Source: Chimonanthus salicifolius (Eukaryota; Streptophyta; Magnoliopsida; Laurales; Calycanthaceae). Taken from it: DNA of 64,000 bases. The stretch lies in assembly GCA_013350335.1 (NCBI GenBank), contig CM023534.1, positions 16,387,302 through 16,451,301 of the forward strand, in the 5' to 3' direction. Below are positions 23,596-34,100 of the stretch, one piece after another (position 1 is the first letter of the stretch; each line of letters opens with the position of its first letter). The notes below the pieces were generated by a model, which was given only the letters and a program-made list of their open reading frames with translations, did no database searches and was not told the DNA's origin. The translations under genes and the position numbers were made by a program.

Positions 23596-25284
23596 TATCG
23601 TGAACCCATATCTTGAAGGCCACGTAATAACAGTTTTAAGTAGAGTTAGTCTCTAGCTCTAAGAAGTGCAGTCTTAAAAGAGAAATTCGGATGATAGAAG
23701 AAGAAGTAGAGACTAACCATAGCTACATATATTGTTTAAAATACAGCAAAGGGGCAGTCATGTTTGTTTTTCTTTTTTATTTTATTTAAGAAATTAATGC
23801 GGAACCATAAGCTATTATCTATGTGTCGCCCTGCCTCTGGTTTTTGTTATTTTCTTTGTTAATAAAAGGGATTGGATGGAACAGACAGAAGATTTCATAT
23901 ATGATGTAATTCAAAAACTCTTTAATTTAATTATCATAATATTATTACATGAATTACAAACCTTAATAATTTACGATCATTAAATTTACAAAATCTAAAA
24001 TTACAAGACTATTTGATCATATGAAATTCAAATTTTACAATTTATATAACCAATAAAGAAGAAGAAGAATTTATAAAGTCAACTCAACTCCAACTAAATG
24101 AGATTTGGTTTATGATGATAATGACGATTAAATGTCTTTATTAATTTCTATATATTTTAATATTTTAAAAAATATATAAATACCCAGTTTAATATTTAAA
24201 AAAGCAATCTTTTAGTTAGAAAGACTATCTGAAGTCCTTTACAATTTTTCAATAAAATAATTAATTAAAATAAAATAAAATTTCAATTATTTATATCATT
24301 ACTTTTAAATCGATCAATTAAAACTCTGTAGAAAATGAATTTTCCACCGAACTTTCGGAGAAAAGAGAGGAATAAAAACAAGAGGGTCGACGGTTTTTTT
24401 TTTTAACAACCATCGAAGTAGATCACCATCAACTTGCAGCTGACGAACGTGAATAACATATCAAAACTGCTGAAGGTGTAGGTCCCACAGAGTCAAATAG
24501 TCGAGGACAAACAACTAACGAACTCTTTTGGCAGGCAGTTGGTACTTGGTAGGATTAAACTGACCTCATGGAAGGTTGGTGCAGTCTATTACTACTTAAA
24601 CTAGTGCGTTAATTAAAGTTTATAACAATCTTTAATTTGAATAAATTGTTTTTAAATGTTATATTATAGCATATTGAATGACGAAAATACTCTAAATTTT
24701 AAGTTAAATGGCTCTTTCATTTTTGTTATTTAAATGGTTATTGAAACTCTGTAGTGTTTTTGTTGTTCACATTTTTCAAGAAAGTAATTATTTAAATTAA
24801 ATATCTTTCAAAATTACTTATATTATAAAATTTTAATAATATGATTTTAAATCTTAATACAGAATACTAAAATAAGAGCTAATTAACAATTTATAACTAT
24901 GAGTAATGATCATATGTTACCATCGTCACAGTAACTAACATCAAAATGAGTGAATTCATTATCCATTTAAAAAAATTAAATCTGACTATTTATAAAATGT
25001 CATCCAAAAGATTGATGGATGGTAAATTTGATGGCATGTCATCATTTACTGAAACTATTATTTAAAACTTATTGGATTTAAAATATTTAATGAAATATAT
25101 TTTAGTAAATATATAATCTTCACATTTCTTTTTTACCTAATAGGGAATGATGAACATGGGATAATAGAAATATTTGAGTTTATAATTAGGTAAAATATTT
25201 TTAAAGAATATATGATTAGATAGCATTAAACTTTATCTGTTCTTTACTTATTTCTTGTTTGATTCTACATATTCTACTTAATTA
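23596..25284. other. Intergenic, no gene seen
   Basis: AT-rich throughout, without an ORF or repeat that I could assign to a family. Confidence 0.4.
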
Positions 25285-25475
25285 CTCACTCTGTCTCAAA
25301 TTAGTTTTCCTATATAGATTTTGGAATTGTCTCAAAATAGTTGTCTCATTTACATTGGAGTAATATAAAGTGTGTTGAAAATAGATGAGATCACGTGGAA
25401 TACTAGTTTTATATAAAGAGTTGTTTAAAAAATACAAATATTTCAAATTACACAACTAAAATGGTCAGAAGCAGA
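25285..25475. mobile_element. Stowaway-type MITE, right end worn
   Basis: CTCACTCTGTCTCAAATTAG start after TA. The interior TTGTCTCATTTACATTGGAG and GATGAGATCACGTGGAA match the family. The right side ACACAACTAAAATGG is recognisable but the terminal bases have decayed. Confidence 0.75.
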
Positions 25476-25987
25476 ATTATAGTTGAATTTACAATATAAA
25501 AAAAGTTGAGACAGATGTTATATCTACAAAAGATTGCAAGCATCGTACTCTTATGTTGATGCGGCAAATTGCAATTAATTAACCTTTACAAGCTATAAGA
25601 CATTAGGGTTGCCACTTGGGTGAATTGGATCAAGTCCTAAGTAAATTTAGACTAGATTTTGAATTGCAATTATAAGACTAGTACTCAAATAAAGTGCATC
25701 TAAATTATTCAAAGTTAACCTCAAGTGCTCAAGATAAGAGCCCATGCAGAGTTTTAGATCACTTGTTCAATTTCGTTTTAAATCAATTACCACTACTAAA
25801 ACAAAGGCATTCATCCATTTCAAATATAGTTTTAACGAGACTTCATTTTCACATCATAATTCTTTTTCCATTAGTACAAATCATCATCATGATGCTACTA
25901 AGCTCATCACATCTATCACATAATTTAAAATTTAAAGTTATTAATTTATTTCTAATCAACCTATCATATAAAAGTTAAATCAAATAA

Positions 25988-26103
25988 ATTTCGACTCTCC
26001 ATGGTCTAACCTTGGTGTGCTTTAGGGATAGAGGTCCACCTTTATGAGTTTTACACTTAGATATCCCGCTGTTTCCCACGTGTAAATTCAAAAAAAAAAA
26101 AAA
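25988..26103 (+). mobile_element. tRNA-derived SINE, 5'-truncated, with poly-A tail
   Basis: Begins inside the B-box region (CGACTCTCCATGGTCTAACC), keeps the body GGTGTGCTTTAGGGATAG, the end CCCACGTGTAAATTC and a 13-nt A-run. The tRNA-like head is absent. Confidence 0.83.
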
Positions 26104-26689
26104 TGAAATCAATTTTAAATTTTACAACAAGATAATGGGGTTGCTAAGAGAGGAGAAAAATACATGATTAGAGTTTGAAATTGGAAAGTAATGATAGCAA
26201 ATTAAGGTCAAGTTTAGCAATAATTGATTAAAATTTAAAAATATGTATATAATAATTTTCCTCTAAAGTAAGCACCTCATGAGAATTTTATCGGGTGACA
26301 TTTTGTGAGTGCCTTGGCCGTAATTACACCACTCCCTACTTCACACTAACCTATCCCTTATTAATTTGATCCATACTCAATTTAACCCAATTTGAGTTGG
26401 AGGGACTTTTGACCTAACCTTAGAAAGTTTACACCGTCCGAAAATTGAATTTTTGGGACTTTAAAAAAGGTAGCCTTAATTATTCGATCAAAGAGATTCT
26501 TTGTAGGTGTCTTATATAAGCTAAAATATTTCGAACCAACCAATCAGAAGAAAAACTTTCAAATAAAAGCGAAAATGAATTGAAAGTAATAAACTTAAAA
26601 TAACACCGAAAATGAGATATCCTAAAAAAAGTTGACAATCAAAGCACATCAAAGAAATAAAATAATGTCCGACCTTTAAAATATAAAAT

Positions 26690-27752
26690 AAATAAATTAC
26701 TCAGTGCCTAGCGCGAATCAAATATCTGAGTGTTCAGTCCAAAGGATAAAAAGGCTGTAAATGAAGAAGAAATAGAGTAAAAAACCACACCTAAGATTTC
26801 CAGAAAATCAACACAACAATAAAAACTGCTAATGCAGTGATGAAGAACAGAAGAAAATGAAGAACAGAAGCAGAAGCAGTGATGGAATCGTTTTTTTTTT
26901 TTTTCCCAAACCCAACACCTCAATTTATAGGCTTCAGATGAAAGCCCCTGAAGCTCCCCAACCGTCGGATTTCCATGGTGAGGTGGACGGCTGCAAACAG
27001 TTGCTTATTCAACCTTTCTTCCTCCATTTTTTATCATTTAGTAAAAACATTATCTTAACAACAATGAATTTAATTCAGGTATTTTGGAAACTCATTCAAC
27101 AAAATCTAACACGGCAGATGGGTTCAGCACATATGAAATACTTGGTTTTATAAAATCTTAGAGTTATTTTAGCGTGAAAAATTGTCTGATCTTAAGTAAA
27201 ACGATGTTTCTAAAGAAATCGATGGTTCATATTCTGAGAAGTTGACGTTTAATATTCAAAATAAAATTCCGAAAACAGTGAAGGTTTAAATAAAATACAG
27301 ATTAAACGTATGATAGAATTTTGCAATTTTTCGGTTCATGGAGTATTTAAAAATAGAGATTTTGCAAAAAGGGATTTTTTCCTTGACATCTAAAATATAT
27401 AGTCTGGAAAATCTTCAGAGAGATATGAGAAATCCACTGAGTTTAGTACTAAAACAAAAAGTGTGTGTGAGAGTTTCAAAGTCTGATAATCTCAGATGAG
27501 TGATTTTACATACTGAAATAGTTTTAAAGTTATTATTCACTATTTTTCACATGGGCGAAGTCATTTAGTAAATGACTATTTTGCCCCTTTAACTTCGGCT
27601 AGTCGGATTACTGAGCTAACTGGCTTAGATAGGGTCAAACTCGAGCTTCTTAAAAAGCTCACTCAGCATTCTACAGTAGTTAACCATTCAAAAGCAGGTT
27701 TTACGGTTCAAAACACACAAATTAGGCTTAATAAAGAGTCAAGAGTCTTACA
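26690..27752 (-). mobile_element. LTR-like block, minus orientation
   Basis: The minus strand starts TGTAAGACTCTTGACTC at 27752. It then has the CAAAATAGTCATTTAC phrase resembling the block at 20330-22069, and further in a CTATAAATTGAGG TATA box (about 26920-26932). CTCAGTGCC near the left limit also occurs at about 20312. No coding domain or target duplication found; the left limit is approximate. Confidence 0.38.
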
Positions 27753-28652
27753 AGTGTGAGCATCATACTGTATTTTCTAAAGAGTTTACTCCTTTGTCAT
27801 TTTTATTGTTGATAAAAGGAGAGAAAGGGTAAGTGGACCCTGTTGGAGAAAAAGGAAAAGACTAGGGCAGAAGAGGAGAGAACAAAGATCAGTGTAACTG
27901 GTTTGTCCTTCGCCTGAAAAAATGATAGGTTAGTGGAGTTAACCCTCGGGTGCAGCTCGAGGCAAGGATGTAGGCAGGAATAACCAAACCTTGTTAAAAC
28001 TACTTGTATCTATCCTCTATGGTGCATGTGCTTTCTCTCTTTACTTTGTTTAATGCTTGCACCTTAAAATTGCCATGGCTTAATTGCTTGCTGTCTGTTG
28101 AGAATGTGAATGCTCCATGACTGTAATGGCCTGCACGAGAGGAAGGTGCTTGTGTGAGAGTTCGGCCAAAGCCGGCCCTGAGATCTCCTAAAATCACAGG
28201 GGCCCTAGGCTGAGTGAGATTTCAAGGGCCCTTTATGACTGGTATATTAAGGAGTTTCAGTGTGTGGGTCCCTAGGTTGCAGCCTATGCTGCCTATGCTC
28301 AGGGTCAGCCCTGAGTTCGGGCATTAGAGATTTGCGCCAGAGAGAGTGCGCAGAAAGTCCCACATTGCATAGGACAAAGAGTGAAGACGAGGATTTAAGC
28401 TTTACTTCTCATCTCTTCTAACACAACACATTTTAGGCTCTAATGTGACACTTAGACTCAATATAAATCCGTGAGGGTATATGAGCCCTAAAGTCGATAA
28501 TATTGTGCTAACATAATGGATCGTTAAATTGACTCTCTGCTCCTTGCGGTTTAATGATCTACTTTATGCTCATCCAGTTTACTTTATAGATGATTTAAGT
28601 CACTATGGATGAGAATGATTATAATGTGTGCTTGTTCATTAAGGAGCGCTTA
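27753..28652. other. Intergenic upstream of the bZIP gene, no gene seen
   Basis: Contains an AAGTCCCACATTG motif at about 28366, another partial match to the plant snRNA USE, but without a TATA box at the usual distance. Short ORFs here have no recognisable similarity. Confidence 0.4.
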
Positions 28653-28961
28653 ACAATAGGATATGTATCGGCTTAACAGGGAAACCTCGATAATATTTAC
28701 GAGATATAGGTATAAAATATGGGCTAAACTTAAAAAAAAAAAATCAAAATTGGTGCTGAGTCCCACCAATATATCGATCGGCAATATTGACAAAATATCG
28801 GCCAGTATTATATATTTTTTCCAGAAAAATATTTTTTTAAACATTGTTGTTTTTTATTTTTTTAATTCAGATAAATTAAAAAAAAAAACCAGTAGATATT
28901 TGAAAGAAAGAATAAAAGCAGCAGAGAATGATCTCGGCAAGGTGAATTTTAAACCCCTTGT
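28653..28961 (-). mobile_element. hAT-type MITE, ATATCGG family, worn copy in the bZIP promoter
   Basis: Reverse-oriented relative to the copy at 49224-49603: GTGCTGAGTCCCACCAATAT matches the reverse of that copy's ATATC..GGGCCCACCAC core, with a poly-A/T block to the right and a GGTGAATTTTAAACCCCTTG end resembling the reverse of CAGGGGTGCAAAATTCGGCC. Ends are approximate and no target duplication survives. It ends about 25 bp before the G-box. Confidence 0.62.
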
Positions 28962-28985
28962 GCCAGCACGAAGGACATTTTTGTC

Positions 28986-28993
28986 CCACGTGG
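28986..28993 (+). promoter_or_regulatory. Palindromic G-box/ABRE CCACGTGG
   Basis: A perfect palindrome with the ACGTG core of ABA-responsive elements, about 125 bp upstream of the TATA box of the AREB-type bZIP gene. AREB/ABF proteins bind this core, so auto- or cross-regulation by the same family is plausible. That role is inferred, not shown. Confidence 0.6.
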
Positions 28994-29115
28994 ACTTGTG
29001 GGTCCTCTCATAATTTTTTTTTCATGTACTTTTAAGTAGATTTTACAGGTTTGCGATATTTAAAAAAAAATCCCTTTAGAATTTGGGTTACTTGTAAATC
29101 CCAATGGATTCCAAT

Positions 29116-29122
29116 TATATAG
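29116..29122 (+). promoter_or_regulatory. Candidate TATA box of the bZIP gene
   Basis: TATATAG in CAATTATATAGAGAAGAG. It would place the transcription start near 29145-29155 and leaves room for a short leader exon before the predicted 5'-UTR intron. Confidence 0.5.
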
Positions 29123-29181
29123 AGAAGAGATTGAGGGTTCAGTTTTAGATTCAGATCAAGTGTAGAAGCATCTAAGTAGGC

Positions 29182-29214
29182 ATGAGCTGTGTTTTCTCTG
29201 AATTCAGAAGTTAA
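29182..29214 (+). other. Upstream ORF of 10 codons in the bZIP leader
   Basis: ATG AGC TGT GTT..AGT TAA lies in the predicted first leader exon, ahead of the donor at 29303. A short uORF could lower translation of the main ORF; no conservation evidence is available. Confidence 0.35.
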
Positions 29215-29250
29215 GATTCTAGTGAAATTCTGACAGGAAATCTATGGAAA

Positions 29251-30002
29251 TGATAGAGGTTGTTTTAGCTTTTCTTTCTTCCTTCCATGCATTTCTATTC
29301 CTGTAAGTTCTCTTGTATAAAATAATTTGTGGAATACAGATGATCTGAAATTCTGTGGGTTTCTTTGTTATCGGTTTAAGGTTTTAATCAACGGGAGAGT
29401 TGTTGTTTTAATAATCGGCTTCTTTTATCTCTTTTGAACTGGGAATCATTCAAAGGCTTTTTGTTGAAGTTGATTTCTCTCTTTCTTTCTCTAAAAATTT
29501 TGGGATTGAGAGGTTTTAAGGAGATATCTCTATTTGACTATTTGTAAAGACTAGCTGAAAAATTTCACCCATTTTAATGAATGTTCTGTTCAGTATATTT
29601 TATTTTTGGCCATTTTGAGATGGTTTTTGTGGGAAACTGATAGAGGTTGTTATAGCTTTTCTTTCTTCCTTACATGCATTTTTATTCCTGTAAGTTCTCT
29701 TGTATAAAATAATTTGTGGGAGACAGATGATCTGAAATTCCGTTGGTTTCCTTGTTATCGGTTTAAGGTTTTGATCAACGGGAGAGTTGTTGTTTTAATA
29801 ATCGGCTTCTTTATCTCTTTTGAACTGGGAACCATTCAAAGGCTTTTTGTTGAAGTTGGTCTCTCTCTCTAAAAATTTTGGGGTTCAAAGGTTTTAAGGA
29901 GATACTTTTATTTGTGAAGAATAGCTGAAAAATTTCACCCATTTTAATGAACTTTCTGTTCGATATATTTTATTTTTAGCCATCTTGAGATGGTTTTGTG
30001 GG
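29251..30002 (+). repeat. Tandem duplication (387-bp period) in the bZIP leader
   Basis: 29251-29637 and 29638-30002 are direct repeats at roughly 90% identity by eye (TGATAGAGGTTGTT..GAGATGGTTTTTGTGGG). Each copy has the same consensus donor CCTGTAAGT (GT at 29303 and 29690), so the probable 5'-UTR intron has two equivalent donor sites. Confidence 0.85.
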
Positions 30003-30098
30003 TTCAGTGTATAAATTAAAACCGTGTTGGTTCATTTAGAGATCTTAGGATTACAAGGTTTGATATATTTTCTGGGTTTTCGTTGTTTGGGTTTGCAG
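29303..30098 (+). other. Predicted 5'-UTR intron of the bZIP gene
   Basis: Donor GTAAGTTC at 29303 (or its duplicate at 29690) and acceptor GGGTTTGCAG ending at 30098 after a T/G-rich tract. The remaining leader, 30099-30235, contains no ATG. Leader introns are known in ABF/AREB-type genes; this one is predicted from splice motifs only. Confidence 0.45.
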
Positions 30099-30235
30099 AT
30101 TAATAGTGAGCAATTTGGGAGTTTTGCGTTTACATTAATAATAAAGTAAAACTGAATCCATAAGTCCAAAATAGTGACTTTGGGATATTCATTGTATTAT
30201 TGAGTTAATTTTGCCACTTCGGTGAAAGGTGTTGA

Positions 30236-31105
30236 ATGGTTATTCAGACAATGGGGTCTCAAGGTGGGGAGCAACAATCTCATTTCCAGCCATTGGCGCG
30301 GGAAAGCTCTTTTTATAGCCTTACATTGGATGAAGTTCAGAACCATTTAGGAGGTTTAGGGAAACCATTAGGCAGTATGAATCTCGATGAACTTCTTAAG
30401 AATGTTTGGTCTGTTGAAGCAAACCAAGGTGTTGAAATGGGTCTAGAAAATGCTGCCTTATCTGGCCAATTCACGTTGATGTCTGGCCTGCAACGCCAGG
30501 AAAGCATTACATTGGCACAGGCCTTTAGCAAGAAGACGGTTGATGAGGTGTGGAAGGATATTCAGCAGGTGCAGAAGAAGGATACTGAAGAAAGGAGGCC
30601 CTATGTAAGACAACCAACTCTTGGAGAAATGACATTGGAGGATTTCTTAGCAAAGGCAGGTGTCGTTGCAGAAGCTTCTGAAAAGAGAAAGAGTGTTAAG
30701 GGGGATTTACAGAATCTAGAGGGGATCTGCAATTTGGGTTCTGATGCAGGTGCTGATCCAATGATGGGTTCGCAGAATTTTCCTCATCAAGCACCATGGA
30801 TGCAGTATCAGTTACCATCGTTGCATCAACAGCAGCAGCAGCAGCAGCAGAATACAGTGGCTGCCTATATGTCAGGACGCCTGGTGCCACAGCCCGTGGG
30901 TGTTGGCACTAGCCCAATTTTGGATACCACCTATCCTGAAAACCAGGTGACCATGTCACCTTTGATGGGCACATTGTCGGACACACAGACCCCAGGGCGC
31001 AAACGTGTCGCACCTGGAGATGTGGTGGAGAAGACCGTTGAGAGGAGGCAGAAAAGAATGATCAAGAACAGAGAGTCTGCAGCTCGATCAAGGGCCAGGA
31101 AACAG
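30236..31105 (+). CDS. AREB3: bZIP exon 1 (N-terminal domains and basic region)
   Basis: 290 codons ending ..SRARKQ at the donor CAG|GTTGGT (31106). It carries C1-C3, the CAG-encoded polyQ and the whole DNA-binding basic region. Reading past the donor runs into a stop four codons later. Two possible starts: 30236 (weak context) and 30251 (strong A at -3, G at +4). Confidence 0.93.
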
Positions 31106-34100
31106 GTTGGTTTGCAATAATGTTTTTTTGTTTTTGAAGTTTTTTCTTTGTAATTTTTATATTATGAGAAGATATTCTTCATTTCAAACAGGCATACACA
31201 AATGAACTGGAGAATAAGGTTTCTCGTCTGGAAGAAGAAAATGAAAGGCTCAGGAAGCAGAAGGTATGGATTCTACTATTTCTTTTTTTCTTCTTTCTGT
31301 GCTAATTGCATTATATCTTTAGTTCTTTTCATCAATTTCATTAAATATGCACCTCAATTCGTTACTCCCCGAAGATGCTAGTGATGTGTGTGAAGCTTAG
31401 GTTTTTCTATTGAAAACTCATTTAGCATAATGTGAAATCTCTGTATAATAACTAGGACACTAATTTCATGGAAATAGAAGAGCTCTAGCCTGTTGCTGTT
31501 TTTGTTATTGATCAAAGATGATCTTGCTTGGCTGACATATGAATCTGTCATGTCCTTCACAAGGAAAATTTTGGACCTTCCATTATTTCTAGTAAGCTGA
31601 CATAGCCTAGCAGTAGAGTTTGTAACTTTTCAGTTTTCACCCAAAAAAGGTATAAAGTGGTTCTTCTATTACACAGTAGTTTGTAATTATGGTAGTATGT
31701 AATGTGTTCTTGATATAAGGTATTCATCCGATTCAACGTTTCTTCTTTTCTACTTTCTTCTTTACATGGTATGATTGGTAGATATAAATAGAAAATCTTC
31801 TTTTATGCATTTGTAGATTGTCCATATGAGTTAGTAGTTCACTACCTTAATTGGGAAGAGCTTAACTAGAACTAGTCTTATAGTTGAAGTATGTATTGTT
31901 TATTTAAATGCTATTAAAATGAACTATTAATATGACAATGTGCTATTTTATAAGGGAATGCTAGTAGCATCGTTCTTTAACCTCCAGCAAATAATAAGAA
32001 AATGTTTTTTGGAATTATGTTTTTCTAAGATTTGGGTTTTGTTCATTTCTGAAAAAGACAGTGAATTCAATTGTGGGTGCAATGTTTTTTACATTTTATG
32101 ATATGGCCACCTTGATTGGTTCATTCTATTCTATGTATACATGTGTACTACTCTTTTATCAAAACAAGAAATACAATACAAAGAATTAATCTCTCTCAGG
32201 TTTCCTCCATTCTTTTCATTATTTCTTCCCTTTTTACAATTTTCCTTTCAACATGGTATCTGTCAGGACATGTCCTCTCTAATTTTTCTTCCCTGCCGCA
32301 GAAGGATTCTTTCTTGTCAAGCATTTCTTTCACTTCCAGGTCAGGCTTTTGGCTTTATTTCTCTTCTCTTTGGCTTCATAGGGAAATCTCGAAGACTGTC
32401 CTTAGATTTGTTGGCTTTCCACAGATTTGAATCCACATATGTACTGTTTTTGGATCATTTCCCTGTCTTGGTAACATCCATCTGGTTGGTTTCTACATAC
32501 TACTGTTGGTGGGACCCATTTTCCCTCCCTTTATTTCCGCTGATGGAGCCTCTGGACAACAAAGTTTTCCTTTTCGCCTGCCAGACTCCCAGGAAACCCA
32601 ATTTTTACACTAGTTTGGCTAGATCTGCATTTCTAGCTATTGGATCTTCTTACAATTATAACCCTAGTTTCATCCCTACCTCTACTGTATTGTGTACGAC
32701 TGACCTAAGGTTCCGGTCAACCAGTGGGGCCCATTTTCCTGTTTTTCCAGCACTGCTACAGCGACGCTTGGAACAGTGTTTTCTTCACAACTTGGGCTTG
32801 ATTTTCTCCTGTGGACCTCCTATCAGGTTGAACCTTCACTGCTATAGTCGCCCTTGGTGGTTCTATCAACCCCACTTGATTGATCTTGGCTTCGTACTTT
32901 GTGAGCCCACTTATCTCAGTTTTTGTAGACGCTGTAACAAATTTGGTTTATTTTAGATTTGTGTTCTGCATGTTCTTTAAAATGACATCTTCTAATTCTT
33001 CAAATCTGATGGATATTATCTCTTTTAATTCCCATCATATTGGAAATATCACTATTGTACTTTTAAATAAGACCAATTACTTCTAGTGGTCTCATTCAGC
33101 AAAATTTTCGGCGATGCCAAGCATAAATCTGATTATATTGATGGTAGTGCCATGGAACCTGCTAAGAATAGTCCCACATACAAGGAATGGAAAGCAAATA
33201 ACTCCTTGGCTCAACCCTGGCTCTTATACTGTATGGAAGAGCATGTTCGTGGACTAGTGTTTACCCTACCCACTGCAAAAGATGTGTGCGATACAGTCAA
33301 AGCCTTGTATTTTGATGATGATAACTCCGCCTGTATCTATGAACTATATTAGGAGGCTGCTCATCTTCGACAGGGGGAGTTGTTCCTCATTCAATATTAT
33401 TGCAGTATGCGAAGTTGTTGGTTAGAACTTGATCAGTTGGAGAAACTCAAATTTGAGCATCTTGCGAGTAACTTATTACACAAGCAATACGTTGAGAAAC
33501 GGCGCACCTTTGATCAAACTGGAAGGACCTAACCTCGGCTTTAAGCCTATTCGAGCCCAGATTTTGAGCAAACCACCTCTTCCACCCCTAAATGAAATCT
33601 ATTCTACATTACTTCAGGATGAAAGGCACCACTTGGTTATGTCCTCTGCTTTTGTGCTTACTGATCGATTGTCTCTTTCCTCTAAGGGGCCTTCTCTCTT
33701 AAAGGGAAGGAACAAGTGATTGACATCCGACGGGATACCAAAGGATGAAAGAAGAAAGATACCCATGTTTTTACGTACTGCAAGATGAACAATCAGTATA
33801 TAGATTCCTGCTATAAGCTTCATGGTAGACTGCCCTCTAAGTAGGCTAATCACATCGACACCCATTTCGCTTCTATGGAAGATAACACCATTTGTGTATC
33901 CAAACAAGAATATGCTTCCTTACAACAACAATTGAATCATCTTCAATCCTCTGAGGTTTCTCATGTTGTCATAGATCAATCAGGTGTTGTGTCCTTTGCT
34001 CTCCATAGTTCTTCTAAACATTCTTGGATTATCGATTCTGGAGCCAACAATCATATGGCTGATATGTCTCATCTCTTTTCTATACTTCCCCTGTTTCTCT

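Noticed and set aside
30337..30531. Antisense ORFs over bZIP exon 1 (also 30696-30890)
   Set aside because: Shadows of a strongly conserved sense coding exon.
32083..32092. Target duplication of the intronic copia
   Set aside because: The 5-bp flanks TGCAA and CTAAC do not match; the 5' LTR has decayed, so no duplication is claimed.
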